Shown here piece by piece: positions 1-12,990 of a stretch of DNA of 64,000 nucleotides (positions are counted from its first letter, which is position 1; the number at the start of each line of letters is the position of its first letter). The stretch comes from Loxodes magnus (lineage: Eukaryota; Ciliophora; Karyorelictea; Loxodida; Loxodidae), in NCBI GenBank assembly GCA_946699065.1, contig CAMPDV010000086.1, positions 310,001-374,000 on the forward strand, in the 5' to 3' direction. Under the pieces are notes generated by a model, which was not told where the DNA came from, did not search any database, and saw only the letters and a list, made by a program, of their open reading frames with translations. A program made the translations under genes and the position numbers.

Positions 1-101
1 GTGAGAATAATTAATTTTAATATCAGAGTGAGTTATCAAAGTAAGAAAAAAGTTAGTATAATTTTTAAGAGAAAAAAGCGTAGTTTTGGAAGTGTTTTGA
101 G

Positions 102-3100
102 GTGAGAATAATAAATTTTAATATCAGAGTGAGTTAGCAAAGTAAGAAAAAAGTTAGTATAATTTTTAAGAGAAAAAAGCGTAGTTTTGGAAGTGTTTTG
201 AAGTGAGAATAATTAATTTTAATATCAGAGTGAGTTAGCAAAGTAAGAAAAAAGTTAGTGTATCTTTTAATAGAAAAAAGCGTAGTTTTTGAAGTGTTTT
301 GAAGTGAGAATAATTAATTTTAATATCAGAGTGAGTTATCAAAGTAAGAAAAAAGTTAGTATAATTTTTAAGAGAAAAAAGCGTAGTTTTGGAAGTGTTT
401 TGAAGTGAGAATAATAAATTTTAATATCAGAGTGAGTTAGCAAAGTAAGTAAAAAGTTAGTGTAATTTTTAAAGTAAAAAAAAACATTGTTTTTGATATG
501 TTTTTAAGTGTGAATAATAAATTTTAATATCAGAGTGAGTTATCAAAGTAAGAAAAAAGTTAGTATAATTTTTAGAGAAAAAAGCGTAGTTTTGGAAGTG
601 TTTTGAAGTGAGAATAATAAATTTTAATATCAGAGTGAGTTAGCAAAGTAAGTAAAAAGTTAGTGTAATTTTTAAAGTAAAAAAAAACATTGTTTTTGAT
701 ATGTTTTGAAGTGAGAATAATTAATTTTAATATCAGAGTGAGTTAGCAAAGTAAGAAAAAAGTTAGTATAATTTTTAAGAGAAAAAAGCGTAGTTTTGGA
801 AGTGTTTTGAAGTGAGAATAATAAATTTTAATATCAGAGTGAGTTAGCAAAGTAAGAAAAAAGTTAGTGTAATTTTTAAGAGAAAAAAGCGTAGTTTTTG
901 AAGTGTTTTGAAGTGAGAATAATAAATTTTAATATCAGAGTGAGTTAGCAAAGTAAGAAAAAAGTTAGTGTAATTTTTAAAGTAAAAAAAAAATTGGATA
1001 TGTTTTGAATTGAGAATAATAAATTTTAATATCAGAGTGAGTTAGCAAAGTAAGAAAAAAGTTAGTATAATTTTTAAGAGAAAAAAGCGTAGTTTTGGAA
1101 GTGTTTTGAAGTGAGAATAATTAATTTTAATATCAGAGTGAGTTAGCAAAGTAAGAAAAAAGTTAGTGTATCTTTTAATAGAAAAAAGCGTAGTTTTTGA
1201 AGTGTTTTGAAGTGAGAATAATTAATTTTAATATCAGAGTGAGTTATCAAAGTAAGAAAAAAGTTAGTATAATTTTTAAGAGAAAAAAGCGTAGTTTTGG
1301 AAGTGTTTTGAGGTGAGAATAATAAATTTTAATATCAGAGTGAGTTAGCAAAGTAAGAAACAAGTTAGTATAATTTTTAAGAGAAAAAAGCGTAGTTTTG
1401 GAAGTGTTTTGAAGTGAGAATAATAAATTTTAATATCAGAGTGAGTTAGCAAAGTAAGAAAAAAGTTAGTGTATCTTTTAATAGAAAAAAGCGTAGTTTT
1501 TGAAGTGTTTTGAAGTGAGAATAATTAATTTTAATATCAGAGTGAGTTATCAAAGTAAGAAAAAAGTTAGTATAATTTTTAAGAGAAAAAAGCGTAGTTT
1601 TGGAAGTGTTTTGAAGTGAGAATAATAAATTTTAATATCAGAGTGAGTTAGCAAAGTAAGAAACAAGTTAGTATAATTTTTAAGAGAAAAAAGCGTAGTT
1701 TTGGAAGTGTTTTGAAGTGAGAATAATAAATTTTAATATCAGAGTGAGTTAGCAAAGTAAGAAAAAAGTTAGTGTAATTTTTAAAGTAAAAAAAAAATTG
1801 GATATGTTTTGAAGTGAGAATAATAAATTTTAATACCAGAGTGAGTTAGCAAAGTAAGAAAAAAGTTAGTGTAATTTTTAAAGTAAAAAAAAACATTGTA
1901 TATGTTTTGAATTGAGAATAATAAATTTTAATATCAGAGTGAGTTAGCAAAGTAAGAAAAAGTTAGTGTAATTTTTAAAGTAAAAAAAAAATTGGATATG
2001 TTTTGAAGTGAGAATAATAAATTTTAATATCAGAGTGAGTTAGCAAAGTAAGAAAAAAGTTAGTGTAATTTTTAAGAGAAAAAAGCGTAGTTTTTGAAGT
2101 GTTTTGAAGTGAGAATAATTAATTTTAATATCAGAGTGAGTTAGCAAAGTAAGAAAAAAGTTAGTGTATCTTTTAATAGAAAAAAGCGTAGTTTTTGAAG
2201 TGTTTTGAAGTGAGAATAATTAATTTTAATATCAGAGTGAGTTATCAAAGTAAGAAAAAAGTTAGTATAATTTTTAAGAGAAAAAAGCGTAGTTTTGGAA
2301 GTGTTTTGAAGTGAGAATAATAAATTTTAATATCAGAGTGAGTTAGCAAAGTAAGTAAAAAGTTAGTGTAATTTTTAAAGTAAAAAAAAACATTGTTTTT
2401 GATATGTTTTTAAGTGTGAATAATAAATTTTAATATCAGAGTGAGTTATCAAAGTAAGAAAAAAGTTAGTATAATTTTTAGAGAAAAAAGCGTAGTTTTG
2501 GAAGTGTTTTGAAGTGAGAATAATAAATTTTAATATCAGAGTGAGTTAGCAAAGTAAGTAAAAAGTTAGTGTAATTTTTAAAGTAAAAAAAAACATTGTT
2601 TTTGATATGTTTTGAAGTGAGAATAATTAATTTTAATATCAGAGTGAGTTAGCAAAGTAAGAAAAAAGTTAGTATAATTTTTAAGAGAAAAAAGCGTAGT
2701 TTTGGAAGTGTTTTGAAGTGAGAATAATAAATTTTAATATCAGAGTGAGTTAGCAAAGTAAGAAAAAAGTTAGTGTAATTTTTAAGAGAAAAAAGCGTAG
2801 TTTTTGAAGTGTTTTGAAGTGAGAATAATAAATTTTAATATCAGAGTGAGTTAGCAAAGTAAGAAAAAAGTTAGTGTAATTTTTAAAGTAAAAAAAAAAT
2901 TGGATATGTTTTGAATTGAGAATAATAAATTTTAATATCAGAGTGAGTTAGCAAAGTAAGAAAAAAGTTAGTATAATTTTTAAGAGAAAAAAGCGTAGTT
3001 TTGGAAGTGTTTTGAAGTGAGAATAATTAATTTTAATATCAGAGTGAGTTAGCAAAGTAAGAAAAAAGTTAGTGTATCTTTTAATAGAAAAAAGCGTAGT

Positions 3101-3906
3101 TTTTGAAGTGTTTTGAAGTGAGAATAATTAATTTTAATATCAGAGTGAGTTATCAAAGTAAGAAAAAAGTTAGTATAATTTTTAAGAGAAAAAAGCGTAG
3201 TTTTGGAAGTGTTTTGAGGTGAGAATAATAAATTTTAATATCAGAGTGAGTTAGCAAAGTAAGAAACAAGTTAGTATAATTTTTAAGAGAAAAAAGCGTA
3301 GTTTTGGAAGTGTTTTGAAGTGAGAATAATAAATTTTAATATCAGAGTGAGTTAGCAAAGTAAGAAAAAAGTTAGTGTATCTTTTAATAGAAAAAAGCGT
3401 AGTTTTTGAAGTGTTTTGAAGTGAGAATAATTAATTTTAATATCAGAGTGAGTTATCAAAGTAAGAAAAAAGTTAGTATAATTTTTAAGAGAAAAAAGCG
3501 TAGTTTTGGAAGTGTTTTGAAGTGAGAATAATAAATTTTAATATCAGAGTGAGTTAGCAAAGTAAGAAACAAGTTAGTATAATTTTTAAGAGAAAAAAGC
3601 GTAGTTTTGGAAGTGTTTTGAAGTGAGAATAATAAATTTTAATATCAGAGTGAGTTAGCAAAGTAAGAAAAAAGTTAGTGTAATTTTTAAAGTAAAAAAA
3701 AAATTGGATATGTTTTGAAGTGAGAATAATAAATTTTAATACCAGAGTGAGTTAGCAAAGTAAGAAAAAAGTTAGTGTAATTTTTAAAGTAAAAAAAAAC
3801 ATTGTATATGTTTTGAATTGAGAATAATAAATTTTAATATCAGAGTGAGTTAGCAAAGTAAGAAAAAGTTAGTGTAATTTTTAAAGTAAAAAAAAAATTG
3901 GATATG
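102..3906. repeat. Higher-order repeat, period 1906 bp (two copies)
   Basis: Rare variant units recur at a fixed distance: the ttagtgtatc variant at 255 and 2161, cattgttttt at 485 and 2391, ttagtgtatc again at 1163 and 3069, and the tacc variant at 1834 and 3740. All four pairs are 1906 bp apart, so about 19 units were duplicated as one block. Block edges are approximate. Confidence 0.85.
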
Positions 3907-5100
3907 TTTTGAAGTGAGAATAATAAATTTTAATATCAGAGTGAGTTAGCAAAGTAAGAAAAAAGTTAGTGTAATTTTTAAGAGAAAAAAGCGTAGTTTT
4001 TGAAGTGTTTTGAAGTGAGAATAATAAATTTTAATATCAGAGTGAGTTAGCAAAGTAAGAAAAAAGTTAGTGTAATTTTTAAAGTAAAAAAAAAATTGGA
4101 TATGTTTTGAATTGAGAATAATAAATTTTAATATCAGAGTGAGTTAGCAAAGTAAGAAAAAAGTTAGTATAATTTTTAAGAGAAAAAAGCGTAGTTTTGG
4201 AAGTGTTTTGAAGTGAGAATAATTAATTTTAATATCAGAGTGAGTTAGCAAAGTAAGAAAAAAGTTAGTGTATCTTTTAATAGAAAAAAGCGTAGTTTTT
4301 GAAGTGTTTTGAAGTGAGAATAATTAATTTTAATATCAGAGTGAGTTATCAAAGTAAGAAAAAAGTTAGTATAATTTTTAAGAGAAAAAAGCGTAGTTTT
4401 GGAAGTGTTTTGAGGTGAGAATAATAAATTTTAATATCAGAGTGAGTTAGCAAAGTAAGAAAAAAGTTAGTATAATTTTTAAGAGAAAAAAGCGTAGTTT
4501 TGGAAGTGTTTTGAAGTGAGAATAATAAATTTTAATATCAGAGTGAGTTAGCAAAGTAAGAAAAAAGTTAGTGTATCTTTTAATAGAAAAAAGCGTAGTT
4601 TTTGAAGTGTTTTGAAGTGAGAATAATTAATTTTAATATCAGAGTGAGTTATCAAAGTAAGAAAAAAGTTAGTATAATTTTTAAGAGAAAAAAGCGTAGT
4701 TTTGGAAGTGTTTTGAAGTGAGAATAATAAATTTTAATATCAGAGTGAGTTAGCAAAGTAAGAAACAAGTTAGTATAATTTTTAAGAGAAAAAAGCGTAG
4801 TTTTGGAAGTGTTTTGAAGTGAGAATAATAAATTTTAATATCAGAGTGAGTTAGCAAAGTAAGAAAAAAGTTAGTGTAATTTTTAAAGTAAAAAAAAAAT
4901 TGGATATGTTTTGAAGTGAGAATAATAAATTTTAATACCAGAGTGAGTTAGCAAAGTAAGAAAAAAGTTAGTGTAATTTTTAAAGTAAAAAAAAACATTG
5001 TATATGTTTTGAAGTGAGAATAATAAATTTTAATATCAGAGTGAGTTAGCAAAGTAAGAAAAAGTTAGTGTAATTTTTAAAGTAAAAAAAAAATTGGATA
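3069..5100. repeat. Higher-order repeat, offset 1196 bp
   Basis: The ttagtgtatc landmarks at 3069 and 3372 recur at 4265 and 4568, both 1196 bp on, and the units between them match in variant order apart from a caag/aaag difference. This is a second, partial duplication overlapping the 1906-bp one. The edges were judged by eye. Confidence 0.7.
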
Positions 5101-8100
5101 TGTTTTGAAGTGAGAATAATAAATTTTAATACCAGAGTGAGTTAACAATGTATGAAAAATAGTTGAGTAATTTTTAAAGTAAAAAAAAACATTGTATATG
5201 TTTTGAAGTGAGAATAATAAATTTTAATATCAGAGTGAGTTAGCAAAGTAAGAAAAAAGTTAGTGTAATTTTTAAAGTAAAAAAAAAATTGGATATGTTT
5301 CGAAGTGAGAATAATAAATTTTAATATCAGAGTGAGTTAGCAAAGTAAGAAAAAAGTTAGTGTAATTTTTAAAGTAAAAAAAAACATTGTATATGTTTTG
5401 AAGTGAGAATAATAAATTTTAATATCAGAGTGAGTTAGCAAAGTAAGAAAAAAGTTAGTGTAATTTTTAAGAGAAAAAAGCGTAGTTTTGGAAGTGTTTT
5501 GAAGTGAGAATAATAAATTTTAATATCAGAGTGAGTTATCAAAGTAAGAAAAAAGTTAGTATAATTTTTAAGAGAAAAAAGCGTAGTTTTGGAAGTGTTT
5601 TGAAGTGAGAATAATAAATTTTAATATCAGAGTGAGTTATCAAAGTAAGAAAAAAGTTAGTATAATTTTTAAGAGAAAAAAGCGTAGTTTTGGAAGTGTT
5701 TTGAAGTGAGAATAATAAATTTTAATATCAGAGTGAGTTAGCAAAGTAAGAAACAAGTTAGTATAATTTTTAAGAGAAAAAAGCGTAGTTTTGGAAGTGT
5801 TTTGAAGTGAGAATAATAAATTTTAATATCAGAGTGAGTTATCAAAGTAAGAAAAAAGTTAGTGTAATTTTTAAAGTAAAAAAAAAATTGGATATGTTTT
5901 GAAGTGAGAATAATAAATTTTAATACCAGAGTGAGTTAGCAAAGTAAGAAAAAGTTAGTATAATTTTTAAGAGAAAAAAGCGTAGTTTTGGAAGTGTTTT
6001 GAATTGAGAATAATAAATTTTAATATCAGAGTGAGTTAGCAAAGTAAGAAAAAAGTTAGTGTAATTTTTAAAGTAAAAAAAAACATTGTTTTTGATATGT
6101 TTTTAAGTGTGAATAATAAATTTTAATATCAGAGTGAGTTATCAAAGTAAGAAAAAAGTTAGTATAATTTTTAGAGAAAAAAGCGTAGTTTTGGAAGTGT
6201 TTTGAAGTGAGAATAATAAATTTTAATATCAGAGTGAGTTAGCAAAGTAAGTAAAAAGTTAGTGTAATTTTTAAAGTAAAAAAAAACATTGTTTTTGATA
6301 TGTTTTGAAGTGAGAATAATAAATTTTAATATCAGAGTGAGTTATCAAAGTAAGAAAAAAGTTAGTATAATTTTTAAGAGAAAAAAGCGTAGTTTTGGAA
6401 GTGTTTTGAAGTGAGAATAATAAATTTTAATATCAGAGTGAGTTAGCAAAGTAAGAAAAAAGTTAGTGTAATTTTTAAGAGAAAAAAGCGTAGTTTTTGA
6501 AGTGTTTTGAAGTGAGAATAATAAATTTTAATATCAGAGTGAGTTAGCAAAGTAAGAAAAAAGTTAGTGTAATTTTTAAGAGAAAAAAGCGTAGTTTTGG
6601 AAGTGTTTTGAAGTGAGAATAATAAATTTTAATATCAGAGTGAGTTATCAAAGTAAGAAAAAAGTTAGTATAATTTTTAAGAGAAAAAAGCGTAGTTTTG
6701 GAAGTGTTTTGAATTGAGAATAATTAATTTTAATATCAGAGTGAGTTAGCAAAGTAAGAAAAAAGTTAGTGTATCTTTTAAGAGAAAAAAGCGTAGTTTT
6801 GGAAGTGTTTTGAAGTGAGAATATCAAATTTTAATATCAGAGTGAGTTAGCAAAGTAAGAAAAAAGTTAGTGTAATTTTTAAAGTAAAAAAAAACATTGT
6901 TTTTGATATGTTTTGAAGTGAGAATAATAAATTTTAATATCAGAGTGAGTTAGCAAAGTAAGAAAAAAGTTAGTGTAATTTTTAAGAGAAAAAAGCGTAG
7001 TTTTGGAAGTGTTTTGAAGTGAGAATAATAAATTTTAATATCAGAGTGAGTTATCAAAGTAAGAAAAAAGTTAGTATAATTTTTAAGAGAAAAAAGCGTA
7101 GTTTTGGAATTGTTTTGAAGTGAGAATAATTAATTTTAATATCAGAGTGAGTTAGCAAAGTAAGAAAAAAGTTAGTGTATCTTTTAATAGAAAAAAGCGT
7201 AGTTTTTGAAGTGTTTTGAGGTGAGAATAATAAATTTTAATATCAGAGTGAGTTATCAAAGTAAGAAAAAAGTTAGTATAATTTTTAAGAGAAAAAAGCG
7301 TAGTTTTGGAAGTGTTTTGAAGTGAGAATAATAAATTTTAATATCAGAGTGAGTTATCAAAGTAAGAAAAAAGTTAGTGTAATTTTTAAGAGAAAAAAGC
7401 GTAGTTTTGGAAGTGTTTTGAAGTGAGAATAATAAATTTTAATATCAGAGTGAGTTAGCAAAGTAAGAAAAAAGTTAGTGTAATTTTTAAAGTAAAAAAA
7501 AACATTGGATATGTTTTGAAGTGAGAATAATAAATTTTAATACCAGAGTGAGTTAGCAAAGTAAGAAAAAAGTTAGTATAATTTTTAAGAGAAAAAAGCG
7601 TAGTTTTTGAAGTGTTTTGAAGTGAGAATAATAAATTTTAATATCAGAGTGAGTTAGCAAAGTAAGAAACAAGTTAGTGTAATTTTTAAAGTAAAAAAAA
7701 AATTGGATATGTTTTGAAGTGAGAATAATAAATTTTAATACCAGAGTGAGTTAACAATGTATGAAAAATAGTTGAGTAATTTTTAAAGTAAAAAAAAACA
7801 TTGGATATGTTTTGAAGTGAGAATAATAAATTTTAATACCAGAGTGAGTTAACAATGTATGAAAAATAGTTGAGTAATTTTTAAAGACAAAAAAAACATT
7901 GGATATGTTTTGAAGTGAGAAATTAAAATTTTAATACCAGAGTGAGTTAACAATGTATGAAAAATAGTTGAGTAATTTTTAAAGTCAAAAAAAACATTGT
8001 ATATGTTTTGAAGTGAGAATAATAAATTTTAATATCAGAGTGAGTTAGCAAAGTAAGAAAAAAGTTAGTGTAATTTTTAAGAGAAAAAAGCGTAGTTTTG

Positions 8101-8699
8101 GAAGTGTTTTGAAGTGAGAATAATAAATTTTAATATCAGAGTGAGTTATCAAAGTAAGAAAAAAGTTAGTGTAATTTTTAAGAGAAAAAAGCGTAGTTTT
8201 GGAAGTGTTTTGAAGTGAGAATAATAAATTTTAATATCAGAGTGAGTTAGCAAAGTAAGAAAAAAGTTAGTGTAATTTTTAAGAGAAAAAAGCGTAGTTT
8301 TTGAAGTGTTTTGAAGTGAGAATAATAAATTTTAATATCAGAGTGAGTTAGCAAAGTAAGAAAAAAGTTAGTGTAATTTTTAAGAGAAAAAAGCGTAGTT
8401 TTGGAAGTGTTTTGAAGTGAGAATAATAAATTTTAATATCAGAGTGAGTTATCAAAGTAAGAAAAAAGTTAGTATAATTTTTAAGAGAAAAAAGCGTAGT
8501 TTTGGAAGTGTTTTGAAGTGAGAATAATAAATTTTAATATCAGAGTGAGTTAGCAAAGTAAGAAAAAAGTTAGTGTAATTTTTAAAGTAAAAAAAAAATT
8601 GGATATGTTTTGAAGTGAGAATAATAAATTTTAATACCAGAGTGAGTTAACAATGTATGAAAAATAGTTGAGTAATTTTTAAAGTCAAAAAAAACATTG

Positions 8700-11600
8700 T
8701 ATATGTTTTGAAGTGAGAATAATAAATTTTAATATCAGAGTGAGTTAGCAAAGTAAGAAAAAAGTTAGTGTAATTTTTAAGAGAAAAAAGCGTAGTTTTG
8801 GAAGTGTTTTGAAGTGAGAATAATAAATTTTAATATCAGAGTGAGTTAGCAAAGTAAGAAAAAAGTTAGTGTAATTTTTAAAGTAAAAAAAAAATTGGAT
8901 ATGTTTTGAATTGAGAATAATAAATTTTAATATCAGAGTGAGTTAGCAAAGTAAGAAAAAAGTTAGTATAATTTTTAAGAGAAAAAAGCGTAGTTTTTGA
9001 AGTGTTTTGAAGTGAGAATAATTAATTTTAATATCAGAGTGAGTTAGCAAAGTAAGAAAAAAGTTAGTGTAATTTTTAAGAGAAAAAAGCGTAGTTTTGG
9101 AAGTGTTTTGAGGTGAGAATAATAAATTTTAATATCAGAGTGAGTTAGCAAAGTAAGAAAAAAGTTAGTGTAATTTTTAAAGTAAAAAAAAAATTGGATA
9201 TGTTTTGAAGTGAGAATAATAAATTTTAATACCAGAGTGAGTTAGCAAAGTAAGAAAAAAGTTAGTATAATTTTTAAGAGAAAAAAGCGTAGTTTTGGAA
9301 GTGTTTTGAAGTGAGAATAATAAATTTTAATATCAGAGTGAGTTAGCAAAGTAAGAAAAAAGTTAGTGTAATTTTTAAGAGAAAAAAGCGTAGTTTTGGA
9401 AGTGTTTTGAAGTGAGAATAATAAATTTTAATATCAGAGTGAGTTATCAAAGTAAGAAAAAAGTTAGTATAATTTTTAGAGAAAAAAGCGTAGTTTTGGA
9501 AGTGTTTTGAAGTGAGAATAATAAATTTTAATATCAGAGTGAGTTAGCAAAGTAAGAAAAAAGTTAGTGTAATTTTTAAAGTAAAAAAAAAATTGGATAT
9601 GTTTTGAAGTGAGAATAATAAATTTTAATACCAGAGTGAGTTAACAATGTATGAAAAATAGTTGAGTAATTTTTAAAGTCAAAAAAAACATTGTATATGT
9701 TTTGAAGTGAGAATAATAAATTTTAATATCAGAGTGAGTTAGCAAAGTAAGAAAAAAGTTAGTGTAATTTTTAAGAGAAAAAAGCGTAGTTTTGGAAGTG
9801 TTTTGAAGTGAGAATAATTAATTTTAATATCAGAGTGAGTTAGCAAAGTAAGAAAAAAGTTAGTGTAATTTTTAAGAGAAAAAAGCGTAGTTTTGGAAGT
9901 GTTTTGAAGTGAGAATAATAAATTTTAATATCAGAGTGAGTTATCAAAGTAAGAAAAAAGTTAGTATAATTTTTAAGAGAAAAAAGCGTAGTTTTGGAAG
10001 TGTTTTGAAGTGAGAATAATTAATTTTAATATCAGAGTGAGTTAGCAAAGTAAGAAAAAAGTTAGTGTATCTTTTAAGAGAAAAAAGCGTAGTTTTGGAA
10101 GTGTTTTGAAGTGAGAATATCAAATTTTAATATCAGAGTGAGTTAGCAAAGTAAGAAACAAGTTAGTATAATTTTTAAGAGAAAAAAGCGTAGTTTTGGA
10201 AGTGTTTTGAAGTGAGAATAATAAATTTTAATATCAGAGTGAGTTAGCAAAGTAAGAAAAAAGTTAGTGTAATTTTTAAAGTAAAAAAAAAATTGGATAT
10301 GTTTTGAAGTGAGAATAATAAATTTTAATACCAGAGTGAGTTAGCAAAGTAAGAAAAAAGTTAGTGTAATTTTTAAAGTAAAAAAAAACATTGTATATGT
10401 TTTGAAGTGAGAATAATAAATTTTAATATCAGAGTGAGTTAGCAAAGTAAGAAAAAAGTTAGTATAATTTTTAAGAGAAAAAAGCGTAGTTTTGGAAGTG
10501 TTTTGAAGTGAGAATAATAAATTTTAATATCAGAGTGAGTTAGCAAAGTAAGAAAAAAGTTAGTGTAATTTTTAAAGTAAAAAAAAACATTGTATATGTT
10601 TTGAAGTGAGAATAATAAATTTTAATATCAGAGTGAGTTAGCAAAGTAAGAAAAAAGTTAGTGTAATTTTTAAGAGAAAAAAGCGTAGTTTTGGAAGTGT
10701 TTTGAAGTGAGAATAATAAATTTTAATATCAGAGTGAGTTATCAAAGTAAGAAAAAAGTTAGTATAATTTTTAGAGAAAAAAGCGTAGTTTTGGAAGTGT
10801 TTTGAAGTGAGAATAATAAATTTTAATATCAGAGTGAGTTAGCAAAGTAAGAAAAAAGTTAGTGTAATTTTTAAAGTAAAAAAAAAATTGGATATGTTTT
10901 GAAGTGTGAATAATAAATTTTAATACCAGAGTGAGTTAACAATGTATGAAAAATAGTTGAGTAATTTTTAAAGTCAAAAAAAACATTGTATATGTTTTGA
11001 AGTGAGAATAATAAATTTTAATATCAGAGTGAGTTAGCAAAGTAAGAAAAAAGTTAGTGTAATTTTTAAGAGAAAAAAGCGTAGTTTTGGAAGTGTTTTG
11101 AAGTGAGAATAATAAATTTTAATATCAGAGTGAGTTAGCAAAGTAAGAAAAAAGTTAGTGTAATTTTTAAAGTAAAAAAAAAATTGGATATGTTTTGAAT
11201 TGAGAATAATAAATTTTAATATCAGAGTGAGTTAGCAAAGTAAGAAAAAAGTTAGTATAATTTTTAAGAGAAAAAAGCGTAGTTTTTGAAGTGTTTTGAA
11301 GTGAGAATAATTAATTTTAATATCAGAGTGAGTTAGCAAAGTAAGAAAAAAGTTAGTGTAATTTTTAAGAGAAAAAAGCGTAGTTTTTGAAGTGTTTTGA
11401 GGTGAGAATAATAAATTTTAATATCAGAGTGAGTTAGCAAAGTAAGAAAAAAGTTAGTGTAATTTTTAAAGTAAAAAAAAAATTGGATATGTTTTGAAGT
11501 GAGAATAATAAATTTTAATACCAGAGTGAGTTAGCAAAGTAAGAAAAAAGTTAGTATAATTTTTAAGAGAAAAAAGCGTAGTTTTGGAAGTGTTTTGAAG

Positions 11601-12990
11601 TGAGAATAATAAATTTTAATATCAGAGTGAGTTAGCAAAGTAAGAAAAAAGTTAGTGTAATTTTTAAGAGAAAAAAGCGTAGTTTTGGAAGTGTTTTGAA
11701 GTGAGAATAATAAATTTTAATATCAGAGTGAGTTATCAAAGTAAGAAAAAAGTTAGTATAATTTTTAGAGAAAAAAGCGTAGTTTTGGAAGTGTTTTGAA
11801 GTGAGAATAATAAATTTTAATATCAGAGTGAGTTAGCAAAGTAAGAAAAAAGTTAGTGTAATTTTTAAAGTAAAAAAAAAATTGGATATGTTTTGAAGTG
11901 AGAATAATAAATTTTAATACCAGAGTGAGTTAACAATGTATGAAAAATAGTTGAGTAATTTTTAAAGTCAAAAAAAACATTGTATATGTTTTGAAGTGAG
12001 AATAATAAATTTTAATATCAGAGTGAGTTAGCAAAGTAAGAAAAAAGTTAGTGTAATTTTTAAGAGAAAAAAGCGTAGTTTTGGAAGTGTTTTGAAGTGA
12101 GAATAATTAATTTTAATATCAGAGTGAGTTAGCAAAGTAAGAAAAAAGTTAGTGTAATTTTTAAGAGAAAAAAGCGTAGTTTTGGAAGTGTTTTGAAGTG
12201 AGAATAATAAATTTTAATATCAGAGTGAGTTATCAAAGTAAGAAAAAAGTTAGTATAATTTTTAAGAGAAAAAAGCGTAGTTTTGGAAGTGTTTTGAAGT
12301 GAGAATAATTAATTTTAATATCAGAGTGAGTTAGCAAAGTAAGAAAAAAGTTAGTGTATCTTTTAAGAGAAAAAAGCGTAGTTTTGGAAGTGTTTTGAAG
12401 TGAGAATATCAAATTTTAATATCAGAGTGAGTTAGCAAAGTAAGAAACAAGTTAGTATAATTTTTAAGAGAAAAAAGCGTAGTTTTGGAAGTGTTTTGAA
12501 GTGAGAATAATAAATTTTAATATCAGAGTGAGTTAGCAAAGTAAGAAAAAAGTTAGTGTAATTTTTAAAGTAAAAAAAAAATTGGATATGTTTTGAAGTG
12601 AGAATAATAAATTTTAATACCAGAGTGAGTTAGCAAAGTAAGAAAAAAGTTAGTGTAATTTTTAAAGTAAAAAAAAACATTGTATATGTTTTGAAGTGAG
12701 AATAATAAATTTTAATATCAGAGTGAGTTAGCAAAGTAAGAAAAAAGTTAGTGTAATTTTTAAAGTAAAAAAAAAATTGGATATGTTTTGAAGTGAGAAT
12801 AATAAATTTTAATATCAGAGTGAGTTAGCAAAGTAAGAAAAAAGTTAGTGTAATTTTTAAAGTAAAAAAAAACATTGTATATGTTTTGAAGTGAGAATAA
12901 TAAATTTTAATATCAGAGTGAGTTAGCAAAGTAAGAAAAAAGTTAGTGTAATTTTTAAGAGAAAAAAGCGTAGTTTTGGAAGTGTTTTGA
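8700..12990. repeat. Higher-order repeat, period 2289 bp (two copies)
   Basis: The ttgaattgag variant at 8906 recurs at 11195, and the rare gtgagaatatc variant at 10111 recurs at 12400. Both pairs are 2289 bp apart, and the variant order between them matches. A further gtgagaatatc unit lies at 6815 without this spacing. Confidence 0.8.
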